Shown piece by piece: positions 47,055 through 62,000 of a DNA stretch of 64,000 bases. Source of the stretch: Lytechinus variegatus (lineage: Eukaryota > Echinodermata > Echinoidea > Temnopleuroida > Toxopneustidae); NCBI RefSeq assembly GCF_018143015.1, contig NC_054740.1:67110856-67174855 (forward strand), in the 5' to 3' direction. The notes under the pieces were generated by a model. The model made no database searches and was not told the DNA's origin. It saw only the letters and a program-made list of their open reading frames with translations. Positions within the stretch are counted from its first letter, which is position 1; each line of letters starts with the position of its first letter. Made by a program: the position numbers and the translations under genes.

Positions 47055-50000
47055 ATGGTAAGATCTCAAAATTAAATGAGTGCTGGTTAAATATCTATCG
47101 AGTAAAAAAAAAAAAAAAACTTGACACCTGCACCTCACATTCATACAAACAAGTCACAAGTGAAAACTTAAATCCGCAATTTAAAGGAAGTCCACCCCCC
47201 AAATAATATTAATGAAAATTAGATGGAAATTTATCTAGAATAATGCTGTAAATTTCATCAAAATTGATGTAAAATGAGAAAGATGTGACATTTTAAGATA
47301 TCGCCTATTTTATATGCCGGGGGGGGGGGGCACTTCCATTGTCATTGACGAGTGGATACCATGCGTGAAAAGTACCCTAAACATTTTCCATATTCTGAAA
47401 AAGCACCCTAACAAGTATTGACGTCTGAAACCCTAGTTACCCTACCCTAACAAGTATTGGATACAAAACGATACTCTTGGCAAGTAGGCCTATATATTCC
47501 TAGAAATGAACACCTAAACAAGTATGTAACGGGTCTGTCGGTCGTCGCCGCGGTTTTACCATTTAGTTTAGTACGGCCCACCTTCCACACCTCGCACAAA
47601 TCTAACTCTAAACACGTAGTGTTGGGGCAAAAAGGACATCCATATTTATAAAACATTTTAATTTTGTTTTATCATCCCCGCAAATTTTACCCTAAACACA
47701 TAGCTTTCCTAGTGAAATAGATACCCTTTTCATTAGTTTTGTGTTTTTGACACCCTTATCACCACAATCTTGATAAAGACATCCTTTTTACATGTTTTTT
47801 TGGTCGCGCATGGTATCCACTTATGTAAGTGGCCACCCCCCCCCCCCAGTAAATATGTTTTACTGTAGAACTCATTTTCTCAATTTTAACAAAACTGCTA
47901 AGAACTGCCTAATACTACCGGCACTACACTACCGTATCATACCGGCACTACACTACCATATCATTCTGGTCTGTTGTAAAAGAAATCATTGAGATCAACC
48001 TGCAACATTTTTGTCTCGCCCACCAGAGGTGAAGGCGAGACTTAGGGATCCAAATGTTGTCCATCGTCCGTCCGTCACAAATCTAATGACACATAACTCC
48101 ACAACCGTAAGGTGCTTTTCAACCAAACTTGGATGGTAGATGGACTTGGGGGACCTGCATGTTATGCCGCAGTTGGAGGTCACATGGTAAGGTCAAAGGT
48201 CATTTTCAGGTCAACGTTAAAGTTTACATGCAAGACTCTCTTATGACACCTAACTCTGCAACCGTAAGTCACTTTTCAACCAAACTTGGATGGTGGATGG
48301 ACTTGGGGGACCTGGGGCCCGTTTCTCAACACCGTCTCTTGACTAAATCGGAGATAGTGAGCTACTTGTCCGCTAACCGTTTCACGAAGCCCTCTTTACC
48401 AAGATCGGGTACAACAACCTCACTAAATATTTATGACACCTCCGAACCTGTCACAACTTCTTTCTTAATGACGTAGTGGCATCACGTGGGTAGACTATGA
48501 CATGCAAAAGTGCCTAGAAATGTGAAAATTATAATCTTACGTAATCAATCAAAGATGTTGAAATTACATCAAAAAACAAGTTGGATAATGCATTCTATGA
48601 TCATTGTAATACAAAGAATCTACAAAAACTGTTGGTAATACTCCATAAAACCATTCATTTTGAAATAGTAAAATAATTTATTTGATAAAGATTCTACCAC
48701 GTCAGGCCATCCATAAATGGACTCGTATTTGTCGTTTTCAGACCCCTATTAACACTTTGATAAATTCTATCTCTAATTTATGCATAAAATTTGTCAAATA
48801 GTAAGTTTCAGTATCTGAGATTTAAAAGAAAATTGTTAAACTATATTTTGATGATGTTTGGAATCGTAAAATACCGCATAATTATCATTTTACAACGAAA
48901 ACCGTTATGGTTTTACTTTCGTAAACTATTAAAATTGGATATCCCGGGGGTACCCATCTCAACGTCCACATGTGATTTTTTAGTCACGAGATCAATTATT
49001 CATAATTCCATATTCTCAGCAATTGAATGCTCTACATGTAGTCTTCATGGTCTAAGTATGTATGGTGCATAATATTGCTATTATTCTTAAAAGATGAAAT
49101 TCCCAATTCATCACAATATTTGCAATTTTGTTATAATTTTTCTTTTTGAAAATTATGCTATTTTGTGACTAAGGCTACATCTCGTCTGCTCTTTTTACCA
49201 ATAATATCGATATCAAGGTATTTTAGTTAGGAAGCCTTTCGAGAAACGGGTTTAGTAAGATTGGAACTAACTCCGTGGTTGGTGGATAAAGATATGACTA
49301 ATTTGTCCAGGTGTTGAGAAACGGGCCCCTGCATATTTGGCTGCAGTCGGAGGTCACATGGTAAGGTCAAAGGTCATTTTCAGGTCAACGTTAAAGTTTA
49401 CATGCAAGACTCTCTTATGACACCTAACTCTGCAACCGTAAGTCACTTTTCAACCAAACTTGGATGGTGGATAGACTTGGGGGACCTGCATGTTATGCTG
49501 CAGTCGGAGGTCACACGATAAGGTCAAAGGTCATTTTCAGGTCAACCTTACCTAACTTCGCAGCCATGAGGTGATTTTTAACCAAACTTGGATGGTAGAT
49601 TGACTTGGGGGACCTGCATGTTATGCTGCAGTCGGAGGTCACATGATAAGGTCAAAGGTCATTTTCAGGTCAACATTAAAGTTTACGTGCAAGGCTCTTA
49701 AGGCAAGTGTTATTCCATCCCAGTCATATTACAATGAAGTTTTGATACAATTCTGTTGCATGCCCTCGCGAATCACGATATTTCTGGTTATTTTTATACG
49801 TGGGCGAGACACAAAATTGCTTTTGCCTTGTTTTCTTAGAGCTTCGCAAGTCAATGCTTTCAAACAGTCAAAGATTTCCAACTACATGTATGCCTATGGC
49901 TCAAAGAACAAAGGATGTTTAAATAAACAACAAATAAATGCAGTTTTCTTTAACCAAACATGATCTTCAGTCCTTGAAAAAAAAGTTTCTCTTTGGAGAA

Positions 50001-53000
50001 AGTGAGTCTCAGAGTCATGGAATTCTTCCAAAGAAACTGATCCTCATTCCATAGGAACACCAACTATGCAGTGTTCATTAGCTTGTACCAAGCCAGTTCA
50101 TCAATTTGGATTGAACCAGTCAGTGCATGTAGGAGCTCCCTACTTTAGAGGATGCAGAAACAGCAGAAATTGTTAGCGTCTTCATGACGTCAATTGTTAT
50201 TTTCTATATATGTAAATTCTAGTTTAACTTGATTTAATTATGAAATAAAAGGCTAAGAATTAGTATTGAAATGTATGATTTCAAAGTTTGTGTCTGGGTG
50301 AAGGATTGTATTTTAGGTGTTTGCACATTGTTTTGAATTTTTTGTTAATAAAAAAAGTCTTAAAAGTGAAAAAAAATCAAATCAAATAAATCAGATTTTA
50401 TGTACATATAAAAAAAAATTGCCAACCCTGTCAATCAATCAGTAAGTCAATCATCCAAAATCTGCATCACTATCTTCATTATCATGAGATACATGTACTC
50501 TTCTGTTTCTCCTCCCCCCCCCCCCCCATTCCATCTGGAAGATAAATCTTCCAATGTGATCAGGATGTTGCTCTCGGGTACAATGTGTATCTGCGTACAG
50601 AAGTGTGTACATGCGTACAGAAGTGTGTACATGTATGCTAAATACATTGAACACTGTATATTAACCCTTTGATAATAAAATGGCTAACTATTTCAGGATA
50701 TTGCCATATTGGGTATAATACTGGAGGTTACATTTGACAGTCTTAAGCCTTGGAACTTACATTGTACACTACAGGAAATTAGGGGGGGGGGGAGGATAGC
50801 AATGTACATGTAAAGTGACCCACTTGTAGTACATGTACCTGACATTGAATGGTAATGTGTTCCTTCCTTATCATTACCACCCTCTAATTATCAAAGGACA
50901 TTTTCATGTGTGTGCCAGGGCTCCACACTAACCCTTTGTTACTACTGGTCCAACCTGTTCATGTCGGACCAGTAGATACCCAGTTTTTCAATTGTTTAAT
51001 GGTCCCAACCTAAAATTTACTGGTCCCCCAAAATAAAGAAAAACATAAAATAAGACCTGAGTTTATTTTGCTGTGTTTTATGTGCTTTTTTTATTGCCCC
51101 TCCCCCTGAAAAAAACCCACTAGGCCTACATACTCACCATAATTTATGGAAGCCATTGCTCAATTTTTGAGAGCCATTTTTTAAGATGCCAGAGCCAAAT
51201 TATAATTTACAAAAGAAGAGAATTATCATAATTTGTATTGATATCAGTTTGATGTATTTTTACTGATGGGCATAGGTGCTGTGGCTGGGGATCGAACCCC
51301 AGACTTCAATGAGTCAGGGCTGTCAGGCACTTAGACCTCTCTGCCACACCACCTCCATCTTTCCATGCATTGACCACCGTAACATATAACAAGGCCTGTA
51401 CATGTATATAAACTATCCTGTCATTTAGAATTAGATTGTGAATTGAGAATTTGATTGCTTGTCAGCTGATGTACATGTGACCCGATGTAATATAAATTGC
51501 ACATAAACATCATATGTACATCACTTTTTTTTATCCATATCTCCTTCATTTGGAGGTTTCTTTTTTTACCTGGTTTTGGTCAATTTGGTGTCTAACCCCG
51601 TGTTTATAGGGTCTTACCATGGTAACGCTGATCAACAGCCAATAAGAATCAAGGATTCCTTGCAAATTACTATTGGATGTTCAAAGTTTAATGGTAACTT
51701 GAATGCGACCGGGCCCAGAATAGTTACATGTACAGTGTAAATGCCATCATGTGGGGTTGACTATAATCCATTTAGTGATATTTATCTCTCTCTGCCCCCT
51801 ATTTCATATCTTCAGTTTATGAGGCATCTAATTCTAAACCCCAGAAGCTAATTTCTATGACTCTATAGTTTCATGCTGGTCAATGCATGAACATACAGTA
51901 CATACATGTACATGTATGCAGTGCAGTATGTACATGTACAGTACATTGGACATGTATATCGTATCGCCCCTATGGATAAATGACTTTTTAAAAATTTGAT
52001 AAGATATATTTTGCAAATATCTGTAAGATCCAAAGAAGAGAAATTAAAGCTATATAAAGCTGCTTGCTATTGTCAAACTTGTATTGTCTAATATCCAGGA
52101 ACCAAATGACGATGGAGCCTACTCTTTGGCAAAAAAGCCCCTAAAATTTGTAAATTTAGGTAAAATCATCTTCTAACTTTACAAAAAATGTTTTAAAAGT
52201 AAGAATTTTAGGAAAAACAAATTGCCTGCCCCCCAAAGCAAATGAATAGACACAAAATTAAAAACAGAGAAAAATGCCACCAAATAAAGAAGTTGTGGCC
52301 AAAACTGTGATTTTGGGGGGTTTTGGCGGCCATTTTGAATTTTGGCCCAGCACACTTTTGTCTTGTTATCGTTTCATGTTGAGATACATTGCAAGGAATA
52401 AAAAAACTGTTGCCATCTCAAAATGACAAAAAAGGTATTTTTCAGCCATGTATAGCCCACAGTGTGTAAATGACAAACCAATTCAAAGGAAGAACCTTGA
52501 ATTTCTGAGATTGTGCATATCCTATGTTCTCTTGATGTCCAGCAGGGGGAAAAATGCACTGGGGCCTTGGGCAATCCCCCACCCCCCCCCCAAAAAAAAA
52601 AACGAAAAAAAAAAATGCTCAAAATTTCTCAAATGAGCTCTGGAAAATTAATAAGAGCCCCTGAAAATCTCTATGAATCACTACAGTACTTCTCCAATGT
52701 TTTACTATCCTATATTTCGCTTCCATTGTGTTTTGTATGAATTACAATGTATACCCCTCAGTAGAAGATACAGGCCTTCTCTTCAATGTTCTGCTTCAGT
52801 ACAAAGAGACACAATCACTGCCTTGACTTATTTCTGAATATACTTTTCAAAGTGAAGGTGTATAAATACATGTACAAATATAACATGTACATGTATAGTG
52901 AATGTACAGTTCCTTTGGGCAACTGACCCTGTTCATGTTACAAATCTTTTACTTGGGCTTGTCCACTGGTGAGCTCTTTACACCATACAAATGTGTGTTG

Positions 53001-56000
53001 AATCAAGAGATTATTATGATGCAATAGAGTCTTTCTTTGTGGACTTGTTAATCACTGGAGTACACCGCAGACTAGTTTTTTAAATAGATCTCACCTGAGT
53101 TTAAGGTGAGTAAGCATTCTTCAGATTCAGATCTACATGTACATGTAAATTTGCGAGGAAATCAGAAGAGGGCTGTTAAGAAATTGTACAGTGTGTCTAA
53201 AAAAAAAGAAGCTGTGTCCTGGCAATGGCTGATAGTTGTTCCTTTTTTTAAGCGCCTAAGAACTCTGCCGAGAACTCTATCAAAAGCAGGAAAAAAAGAA
53301 AGAAGACTTTTTTGTTTTCACATTTCAAAAAATATACATGTTTCTGAACATATTAGAAACATGATGAAAATAACATTTACTGTTTGACAAGATATTCAAT
53401 ATTAATGTGAAATTTGGGGGAATATATCTACATGTATTAAAATAGCATCTTATAACAAGTTATAGCTAAAGACACATCACTGTACCTCTTTAATGGTTCT
53501 CAAAATGTTTACATGATGATATAAAAAGTTGAAATATGAAAGTTTCAAAGTCGATTGGAGAGGAATCCATGTATTCTTTCCGAAATCCCCAGTTTACACC
53601 TGACTTTCATTATCCGCCCACACTCTGTTTTTTCCAGAAAATTCTTTACAGTCACATGCATCGTATGATCAATATTCTTTTTATCACCTGGTACAGTTAC
53701 GACAAACCAATACTAAATGCACCATCATGTCGAGTCTCTCATCCTCTCACTCGGACGGTTTGGAAGAGGAACTTACTGAGTGGGTATGAAATTGTAAACC
53801 CATAATAACCAATGATCCTGACATATTGTCTCATCTGCAGCCTAAAAATATTTAAAAATGAGATCTTATAATTTGTTATTCCTGTGCCCTCTTCAAGCAT
53901 ACCGGGCAGAGTCTGTTTAGGAGAGTGTCTCAGAGAGTATTTGAAATAACAACCTCCACTATAGGCCTACAGTATATTCCTGGATATGATCCTCATTTCT
54001 TTCTCTTTTTTTCCCCTTTTTGCAAATCTCTTTGCCTCCACCGTACAGGCGGCAGCAGGTGAGAAGAGAGAGCATCTTTATAAGGTGCTGGTCATAGGAG
54101 ACTTGGGAGTCGGCAAAACCAGTGTCATCAAGAGATACGTCCATCAGTTCTTCTCACAACACTACAGAGCCACAGTAAGTTTGCCTTCTTATGGTTCCTT
54201 ATTGCAAGTAAGGTATCATTTAAACTCATTGAGCACTAGGTTCCTCGGATAAGACCTTGTGCTTCCATGGTCCTCTGGTTGCTTGCTTACAAGCATTCAT
54301 TTAGAATTCTTTCTACATGTTAGCAATCAGGTGAAACAAAATTACTGCCATTCACCCCCATTTAACAACTCAACCCTCTGGGCCCAAAGAGTGACGATGA
54401 TGATCTAATCAACCACAACTACGAAAAGCCAGCAATGTCAAAATCTAAAATACATGTTTGTTCCAAATATTTTCTAGATGTGATGTATATTCATACATTC
54501 ACTGTTTTCTTGACAATTCCTAATGCTCCTCTTTGTTTTCAAAGGACATTGTGCAAATTTCCTGGAGAAAAAATTATGACATTGATTGATTTCCATATAT
54601 ACAGGTGTACTTGAGGTTGATCGGATCAATTGTAACTCTTGGGGAAATGGGAATTGTCCCTGAAGAACTAATGAGAATTTGTGCATTTTACATGCAGCAC
54701 CAACAATCATTGCCATGCAAGGTCCTGTGGGTCAAACAGCTTACTAATCCCAGTATTGACCCACCACACTTTTAATACTGTGAGTGAGAACATAAAAATG
54801 AAAGAAATAATCATATGACCGATGCATCCGAAGCACAAGGGAGAATGAGGATTAATCTGACAAGTAGACTCACAAGCTACATTGTAGATCACAGGGAGGC
54901 GGTGGTGTTTAAACTTTAAAATGAGGTTTTAACCTCTATGAAATATAAAACACATTGATTGATGCATGGCGCTGGTCGACGAACATAATACAGGATTAAC
55001 ACGAAGGTGGGACATCACAATACGGGATATAATTTGCGCGCATGCATTACAAAACACAAATTCAGCAGTGAATGTGGTCAATGGGTAAGATGCTCAGCAG
55101 TAATCGTCAGCAAAAGAACTAAATGGAGTGTCTTTCAAGGATAAAGGAGGCCCATTCCCCATACTTGTAAATGGTCAGCCTAGTGCGATCATGTACCAGG
55201 CAAAAGATTTTTTTTTAAATCCCGGAATACTTTCTGAGCTCACCTACCAAAATTTGCTGCATACATTTACTTTTACAGTTTACAATGGACCCTTCATACA
55301 TGTATACATGTATGGTAATTTCAGGGGATCTGTTTAGTTCATTTCAGGGTTCTTGGAAGCTTTTTTTTTGGGGGGGATTATTCCAGAGCACAGGTTTATT
55401 TATTTTTTGTTTTTGTTTTGACATTCTGCCATGTCGTGTCTTTCTTTTCATTTTATGTTAGTAGCTCCATGATTGTACGATATTGATTACTGGTACTTAT
55501 ACATGTATTTCTCTTTCTCATTTCCATAGTACAGGAGTCTGTATAACTAACACCCCAGAATATGAACATGGCATAGATCTTCTTGGAATAAAATTTCTTA
55601 CAGATTTCAAGTCATTCTCTTTTTATCAATTTGTCTCTGACTTTCGTTGAAAGTGTTCCTGTACCAACTAGTAAAAACAAAATGGTGCAGATTTCCGAAG
55701 GAATCGTAATATTCCCAGGGTTGTATGATAAAAAGTTTCCCCAAACCAAGAATAAGCTAGGGAAGTTTTTCTGTTAATAACCATTTGGAATGTAATGCTT
55801 ACGTAATGCTGAAAGTGTAATTTTTTCTTCTTGGAACTGCCAATTAAATTGCAAACGGTTATATCACACATGCATAGCATACATGTACCTCTCAAGCAGT
55901 GACCATTCACTACTTTACTCATGCATAAATTTTCACAAATACTGCCTTTATACTGATGAATAGGATAATACTATAAAACAGATTGTCTTGTAATGCATGT

Positions 56001-59000
56001 TTGTGCACAAAGTCAATATATGTTAGTAATCTGTGATTTGATAATATGACAAAGATCAAGTGCTTAATTAGTAATGATTTCCTATCATACTTCAAGTACA
56101 TCCACGCTGATTACATGCCTCGTTAGAAACCAACATCAATCTAGGTTCATTTACACCAAAGGAAAACAAAAAGTATTTTTTAATGCAAATTGAGTGAATA
56201 TGTATGTATGTGCCTACAAATAGACTTGTACAGTGGGGAATGTATTACATTAAAAGTCTTTGTTAAGGAATGTACATGTAGTTAAATATGACTTTGGAAA
56301 TAACTTGAGTATAAACCCCCCTCCTCCCCCAAAAAAAAATATATATTCATGACATGAATGTACATGGAGATAAACTGGGACTTTATTTTAGCCATTTATT
56401 CTGAAAGGGATGGTCCGGGCTGAAAGTATGTATAGCTTGATAAATAGAGTAGAATTCATTGAGCTAAATGCCGAAAATTTCATCAAAATCTGATAACATT
56501 AACGACCACATTTTGAGGTGTTAAAATTACATGTCCTAGAGATTAAACATAACACCAAAGAGTGTAAATGTAACAACAAAAGGTGTTGTAATAACACCTA
56601 TAGGTGTAAAACTTACACCACCAATTTAACACTGGTGTAAAATAACTGGTGTGGTCCTCTATGTATGTACACCGGTTAACACCACAGTTTTTGCTGTGTC
56701 CATGTCCTTTTCCGTTCTTTGGTATTGCCTGCCAGTTTACAGTTTACAAGTTTCATCCAATGACAAAATTTTGAAAAATCCTTTATCTACACGTACCTGT
56801 CGATATTATGTTTACAGCTGTAATACATGTATACACATTCAGTTGTGTGAACGAACTGTATCACTTGATTTTAGTGACTGGGATCAATTTCTGATTTGGT
56901 TCCTGAACTAGAGCCAAAGTCCATTTAAACTGGAACTTGTGATGATAATGCTTAACCCCTGTACGTGTTGATTTGATTTAAAATTTTCATTTTGACTGTT
57001 TCTGGGTATGTGACATCGGTAGTACAATAAAGATAGTACATGTAATTACAGTATAAATGACTGCATGAGTCATCCTTCTGTATAAACTCAAAACATTATG
57101 TTAAACCAGGATTTGCAAATTGTTTGAACTAATTATAAAATAATAAAACAGAGTTAAACACATTTATGTGGTTCCAAAGAGCTTTACATGTAATTGCTAA
57201 GTCACATATGTTGGCATGAACTTAGAGATTTCAAAGACAAAGGTTTGTTCTCAGTTTTGGATCAATTTTTTGCCTTTAAAATGATTAATATCTCATTCCA
57301 GGATCCAGATCAAAATGATCAGCTATTACCCTAGGGTTCCAAAGTGTGACTTCACAATTTTTTTTCATTTTTTGCATTTTGTCAGCATTTTTGGTACATG
57401 TATCATATTTTGGCATCTAAGCCCCAGTGTTGGCACTTCGTATTCAAAGATGTAACACATGATCATTCCCCAATAAAAGTACTCCCTTTTTTGCATGGTT
57501 TCAAGTACATGGTCTGCAATTTTGACCCCTTTTAAAGAAAAATTCCAGTAATTGCAGTTAACACTGATTTCATGAGAAAGTCTGTAAAACAAGGCTTAAT
57601 TGTCAGTATATCATCAAGGATCTAGATCTGGTACAGTTACTGTTACATTAACTGAACTTTGTGAAATCTTGAAATCTACGCTGAAAAATGTTCACACCGA
57701 AGACCCCCAACACAGATAAGCGCACGTGGGACAATGTACAATTACTGCTTAGAATGTCGGGCCCGACGCTCTACCCGAATCCTGTGCTTATTTGCTGATT
57801 TCTCAGCAAATACACAATTTCTTCCAGAATCCTTTGGCACATGCGTTTTATTTATACAAACAGACACTTTGGTGGTCATTTCATTGGATTATGTATGAAC
57901 TTATTTTGATATCATTACCAAAACTAGCATTTACCTTTAACTTAAAAAGACAAACACATTATGGAAATTGATTATGAATTCATAATTAGTCCCATCAAAT
58001 TCAATGTTTTATTGGCCTGGTGCTAAATGCTATGAGCCAGGCAAATTACACATTGACTTCAGTGGCGTTAATTGTGTATTCATTGGGTCATATCTTGGTC
58101 CCCCATGAACTGGTTATCACCAAATTTGCCCTCTCTTTCCTTTGCCTCTCTCATCTACATGTACATGTATCTCTTTCTCTCTTTCTCTTCAATTGTTTTT
58201 TACTCATCGTTCTCTCTATCATTGCAGATTGTTTTTTTTTTCACTCTTTGTAATGATTTATATTTCTTCTTTTCATCATTACAGATTTGTTTTTCACTCT
58301 TCCTAATGATTTATTTTTCTTCTGTTCACCATTGTAGATTGGTGTCGACTTTGCCTTAAAAGTGATTAACTGGGATGCAGATACACTAATCAGATTACAA
58401 CTATGGGATATAGCAGGTAAGAGAGAATCTCACGAATGCTAAAATGAAATGAATGAAGGCGGTATAACATTCTTATTAAAAGTCTGGTTTGAAAAGTATG
58501 GTCTGAATACAATCCCCGGGGGGGCACTCAGTATATAATGCATAGTGGGTATGTGCCGCGGAGGGGACCCCCATTTTCACACTCAAATTTCCGTTCCAAG
58601 GCATAGCATTTTTGCCTTGTTGAGAAAAAGAACAAAGAAAGCCGCTCCAAGGTATAGCATTTTCTTCTTATCGAGAAAAAGGAAGAGAGAAATCCGCTCC
58701 AAAGCTTCGCATATTTTCGTTACGCTGCTCCGATCGCATTGAATGAGCTGCAATTTTGGTGAAAAGCGGCCACAGAGCTCCCCCGGCGGAGCCCGCGCTA
58801 GCTGCATCATGCACGCATGACCGTTCCATAGGGATGCATACGCACTCACACGCTGGCGATCCGTTCCAAGGATCCCAGTTTTCACAAACATTTGTCGTTC
58901 CGAAGCCCGTTCTGAGGACCCTCCTTTTTACAGTAAGCCCGCTCCAAGGCCCCCGTTTTTTGTCTCGCCCGCGGCACACCCCCACCACTTTTTTGGTCGA

Positions 59001-62000
59001 GTGCCCCCCCCGCGATACAATCATTTCGTGATAGGGAGCCAAGCATGACACCATTCTTTATTGAGTCTGTAGATCTACATGTATGTTTGATGTTCTGCAT
59101 ATTTGGCAGGACATAATGTCATGTGCCTTTGATATGATGGTGGATTTATGGTAGGTGAATTCCTGGGCCGAGGGGGGGGGTAGGGGGTTCAAATTGGTTG
59201 TCCAATTCCTCTCCCTCCCCATTATTCTGCCAGTTCAGAAATTGGAGAGTTTAATATCCACGGCTATTAGCCTAGTACATTATAATAAAGGGGATTATCT
59301 TGTATATTTTCACTTTTGTGAAGATGCAAAAATAGAGAGTAGAAATATCTTTTAAGGGCCACAGTTTCCCTGATCCTGGGAATCATATTTTCTTTGGGTT
59401 GTATGGATGTAAGCTAGCAGAGTACATGTGTCTACTACCGTACCTGAGATTTGAGCATGTAACCCAAACCTTCATCCTTTTTATGCAGTAGGAAGCTTCT
59501 TCAAGACGTGTCATTCCCAACATTGACATACAATATGTTAATTAAATGATGCTGTTTTGCTTAGAACTCCACCATTTGGTTTTGGCTTTGGAAATAGAAA
59601 GTAGAAAGTTTTGAAAGTGTACATCACATGATTAAGATCACTGCTTGCCAAGGAAGGTTCACATATTGTATTTGTATTATGATGCTTAAACTTGTTATTG
59701 GAAATCATATACTCTGTACTAGTATGCACAACTTAGGGCCTACTACATGTACATGTACAGTGCACATGTATGAGCAGGTTTGTTTACATATCATAGGCCA
59801 TAGGGGAAGTGGTTTAAAGTACTTTGAGCACATAATAGTCAAGTATGGCTTAATGGCTTCAACCATCAAATGTATCAGTTTGAGTTGATAGATTAAGATA
59901 TGATCCACTTTATCATTGTCTATCAAGCTGAACTTCTGAATCATGCATATTATGTGGTACATGAATATAACATGTAAGTTTAGTTGGAATCAAAAGTTTG
60001 ACTACCCCTATCAACATGTACATGTACACTGTGTATGCCATTCCAAGGAAATGTTTCGCATTTGTGAAAGTCGTAAAATCTGCACATACCATAACATCAT
60101 TTATATTTGTTCTTTCATAAACAAACTAGCTGATCATGTGATTGCTTGAACCTGATCTTCAGATGTACGGTATATTTAGTGTACCTATCCATTGAACAAA
60201 AGGGTTTGCTTAATAATGTCTGTTCATATACTGGTACATTTATTTACATACATGTATACATGTATGTTCCACAAATCTTTAGAGTGCATTTCATAATCAT
60301 TTCAATTGAAAAAATATTAAAAAAACTGCATAAAAGTTAGCAGATTTTGATATGTACCAATAAAATGAATAAAGTGAAGTTGCTTACTGAAAAAGCAATG
60401 CTTGTACATGTAAGATGGCCCCCTGTCAACATTTTAATACAAGGGTAAATATGATTAAAACATGTTTCTCTGAAAATCAACTTTCAAGGTATGAAATATA
60501 TTGAATTTCTATGTTTACCCATTCTTAATATGTCAACATGCACTATAACCTTTTCTGACTTAGTACATGGTGAGAACATGCCTTTTATTTGCCCATGTTC
60601 AAGTCAGGGCTCATTGTAGAATGAGTCACATTAAACACAACTAAAGAATATCAAGTGCAAGTCCCTAATATATACATGTATACACATTTCTTTGTTTGAA
60701 AATTAACTTTGCTTTTTATTTTTTGAGTTGACAACAACTTTTTCTGCAGAGCTCCTGTGATAGGAAATGAAATCCAAATTTAATTATATGAAATAAACTC
60801 TTAAAATAGAAATACTCTAAAATTAAATCTTGGGCCGAGCAGCCACTGTGCCGCATCAAATCGACTTAGCTGCATCCCTTGAATTGTTGAACGCTATTAA
60901 CAGGGTAGCAACAACTCCCAACTTTTAACGTCTTTTGGTCTGACGTGGCTGGTGCTCACACTCCCAACCTCCCGGTTGTGAGATGGATGCTCTACCAACG
61001 GAGCCAACAAACCGGTATGATGTATTGTTCATTCTTATAGCTTTTTTTTAATGAATCGTGTACAAAATCTTACAATCAATTTTAAATATTAATTCTATGT
61101 CTTTGTATAACTTCCCCCATTACAGGTCAAGAAAGGTTCGGCAACATGACCAGAGTATACTACAAAGAAGCTGTAGGGGCTTTCATCGTCTTTGACGTGA
61201 CCAGGGTGTCAACGTTTGAAGCCGTAGCCAAGTGGAAGCATGATTTAGACTCAAAAGTGCAACTCCCCAACGGTAGTACCATTCCAGCTGTTCTATTAGC
61301 TAATAAGGTGAGGAGAGCCTCATGGCTGTTGATGAGGGAGGCGTAATGGTTTGGCTGTTTTGACTCTGAACTTGTAACCAGGAGATCGTGTGTTCGAATC
61401 CCATCAAGGCCTAGCGTCCTTTGATGTTAATCCACTTTTTTTACTACCACTCTCCACCCAGGTGTTAAATGGGTACCTTGTAGGATGTGAAAGCCTCTGG
61501 AATATGGCTAACAATGTAGTTTTTAAACTTTTAAAGAAATACATGTACATGTACTCCCCAGAGAGTGGAGAAAGTGCATACATGTACATACATCTAGTGT
61601 CCTAGCATGTCAGGATTTCATTTTTTTCATTGTTGAAATTATACAATAATTCATTTTAGATTTGAGAATAAGGACCAACTTGACTGAATCATATAGTATT
61701 TAACAATGCTCATTCCACATAGTCAGGGAGGATTTAATAGTTGTTTCGCTTGATGAGGAGAAAAATAGGATATTCCCTATTTTATGTGATAAAAATACAA
61801 ATGAAACAGTGAGTGGATGACGTTATCAGTCTCCTCATTTGCATACCAACCAGGATGTGCGTGCTGTATAACTGTTTTGCGAAATTAAGCAAAACTTTAA
61901 GATGTCATAACTTTCTCATTTTACATCCGATTTTGATGAGATTTTCAGTGTTGTGCTTGTTGGATTTTTCCTTTGTTTTAATTCTAATAAACTTTTGTTG

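Noticed and set aside
48129-48476. 115-codon frame
   Set aside because: It spans the junction of two transposable elements and has no conserved content.
53986-54048. RAB32 starting at the ATG at 53986
   Set aside because: The stretch is a pyrimidine-rich intron end with a clean CAG acceptor; it would add a hydrophobic leader not seen in Rab proteins.
20995-61015. tRNA genes at 20995, 23395, 51262 and 60833
   Set aside because: A and B boxes are present, but stems are incomplete and flanks match SINE bodies or repeats; treated as SINE heads.
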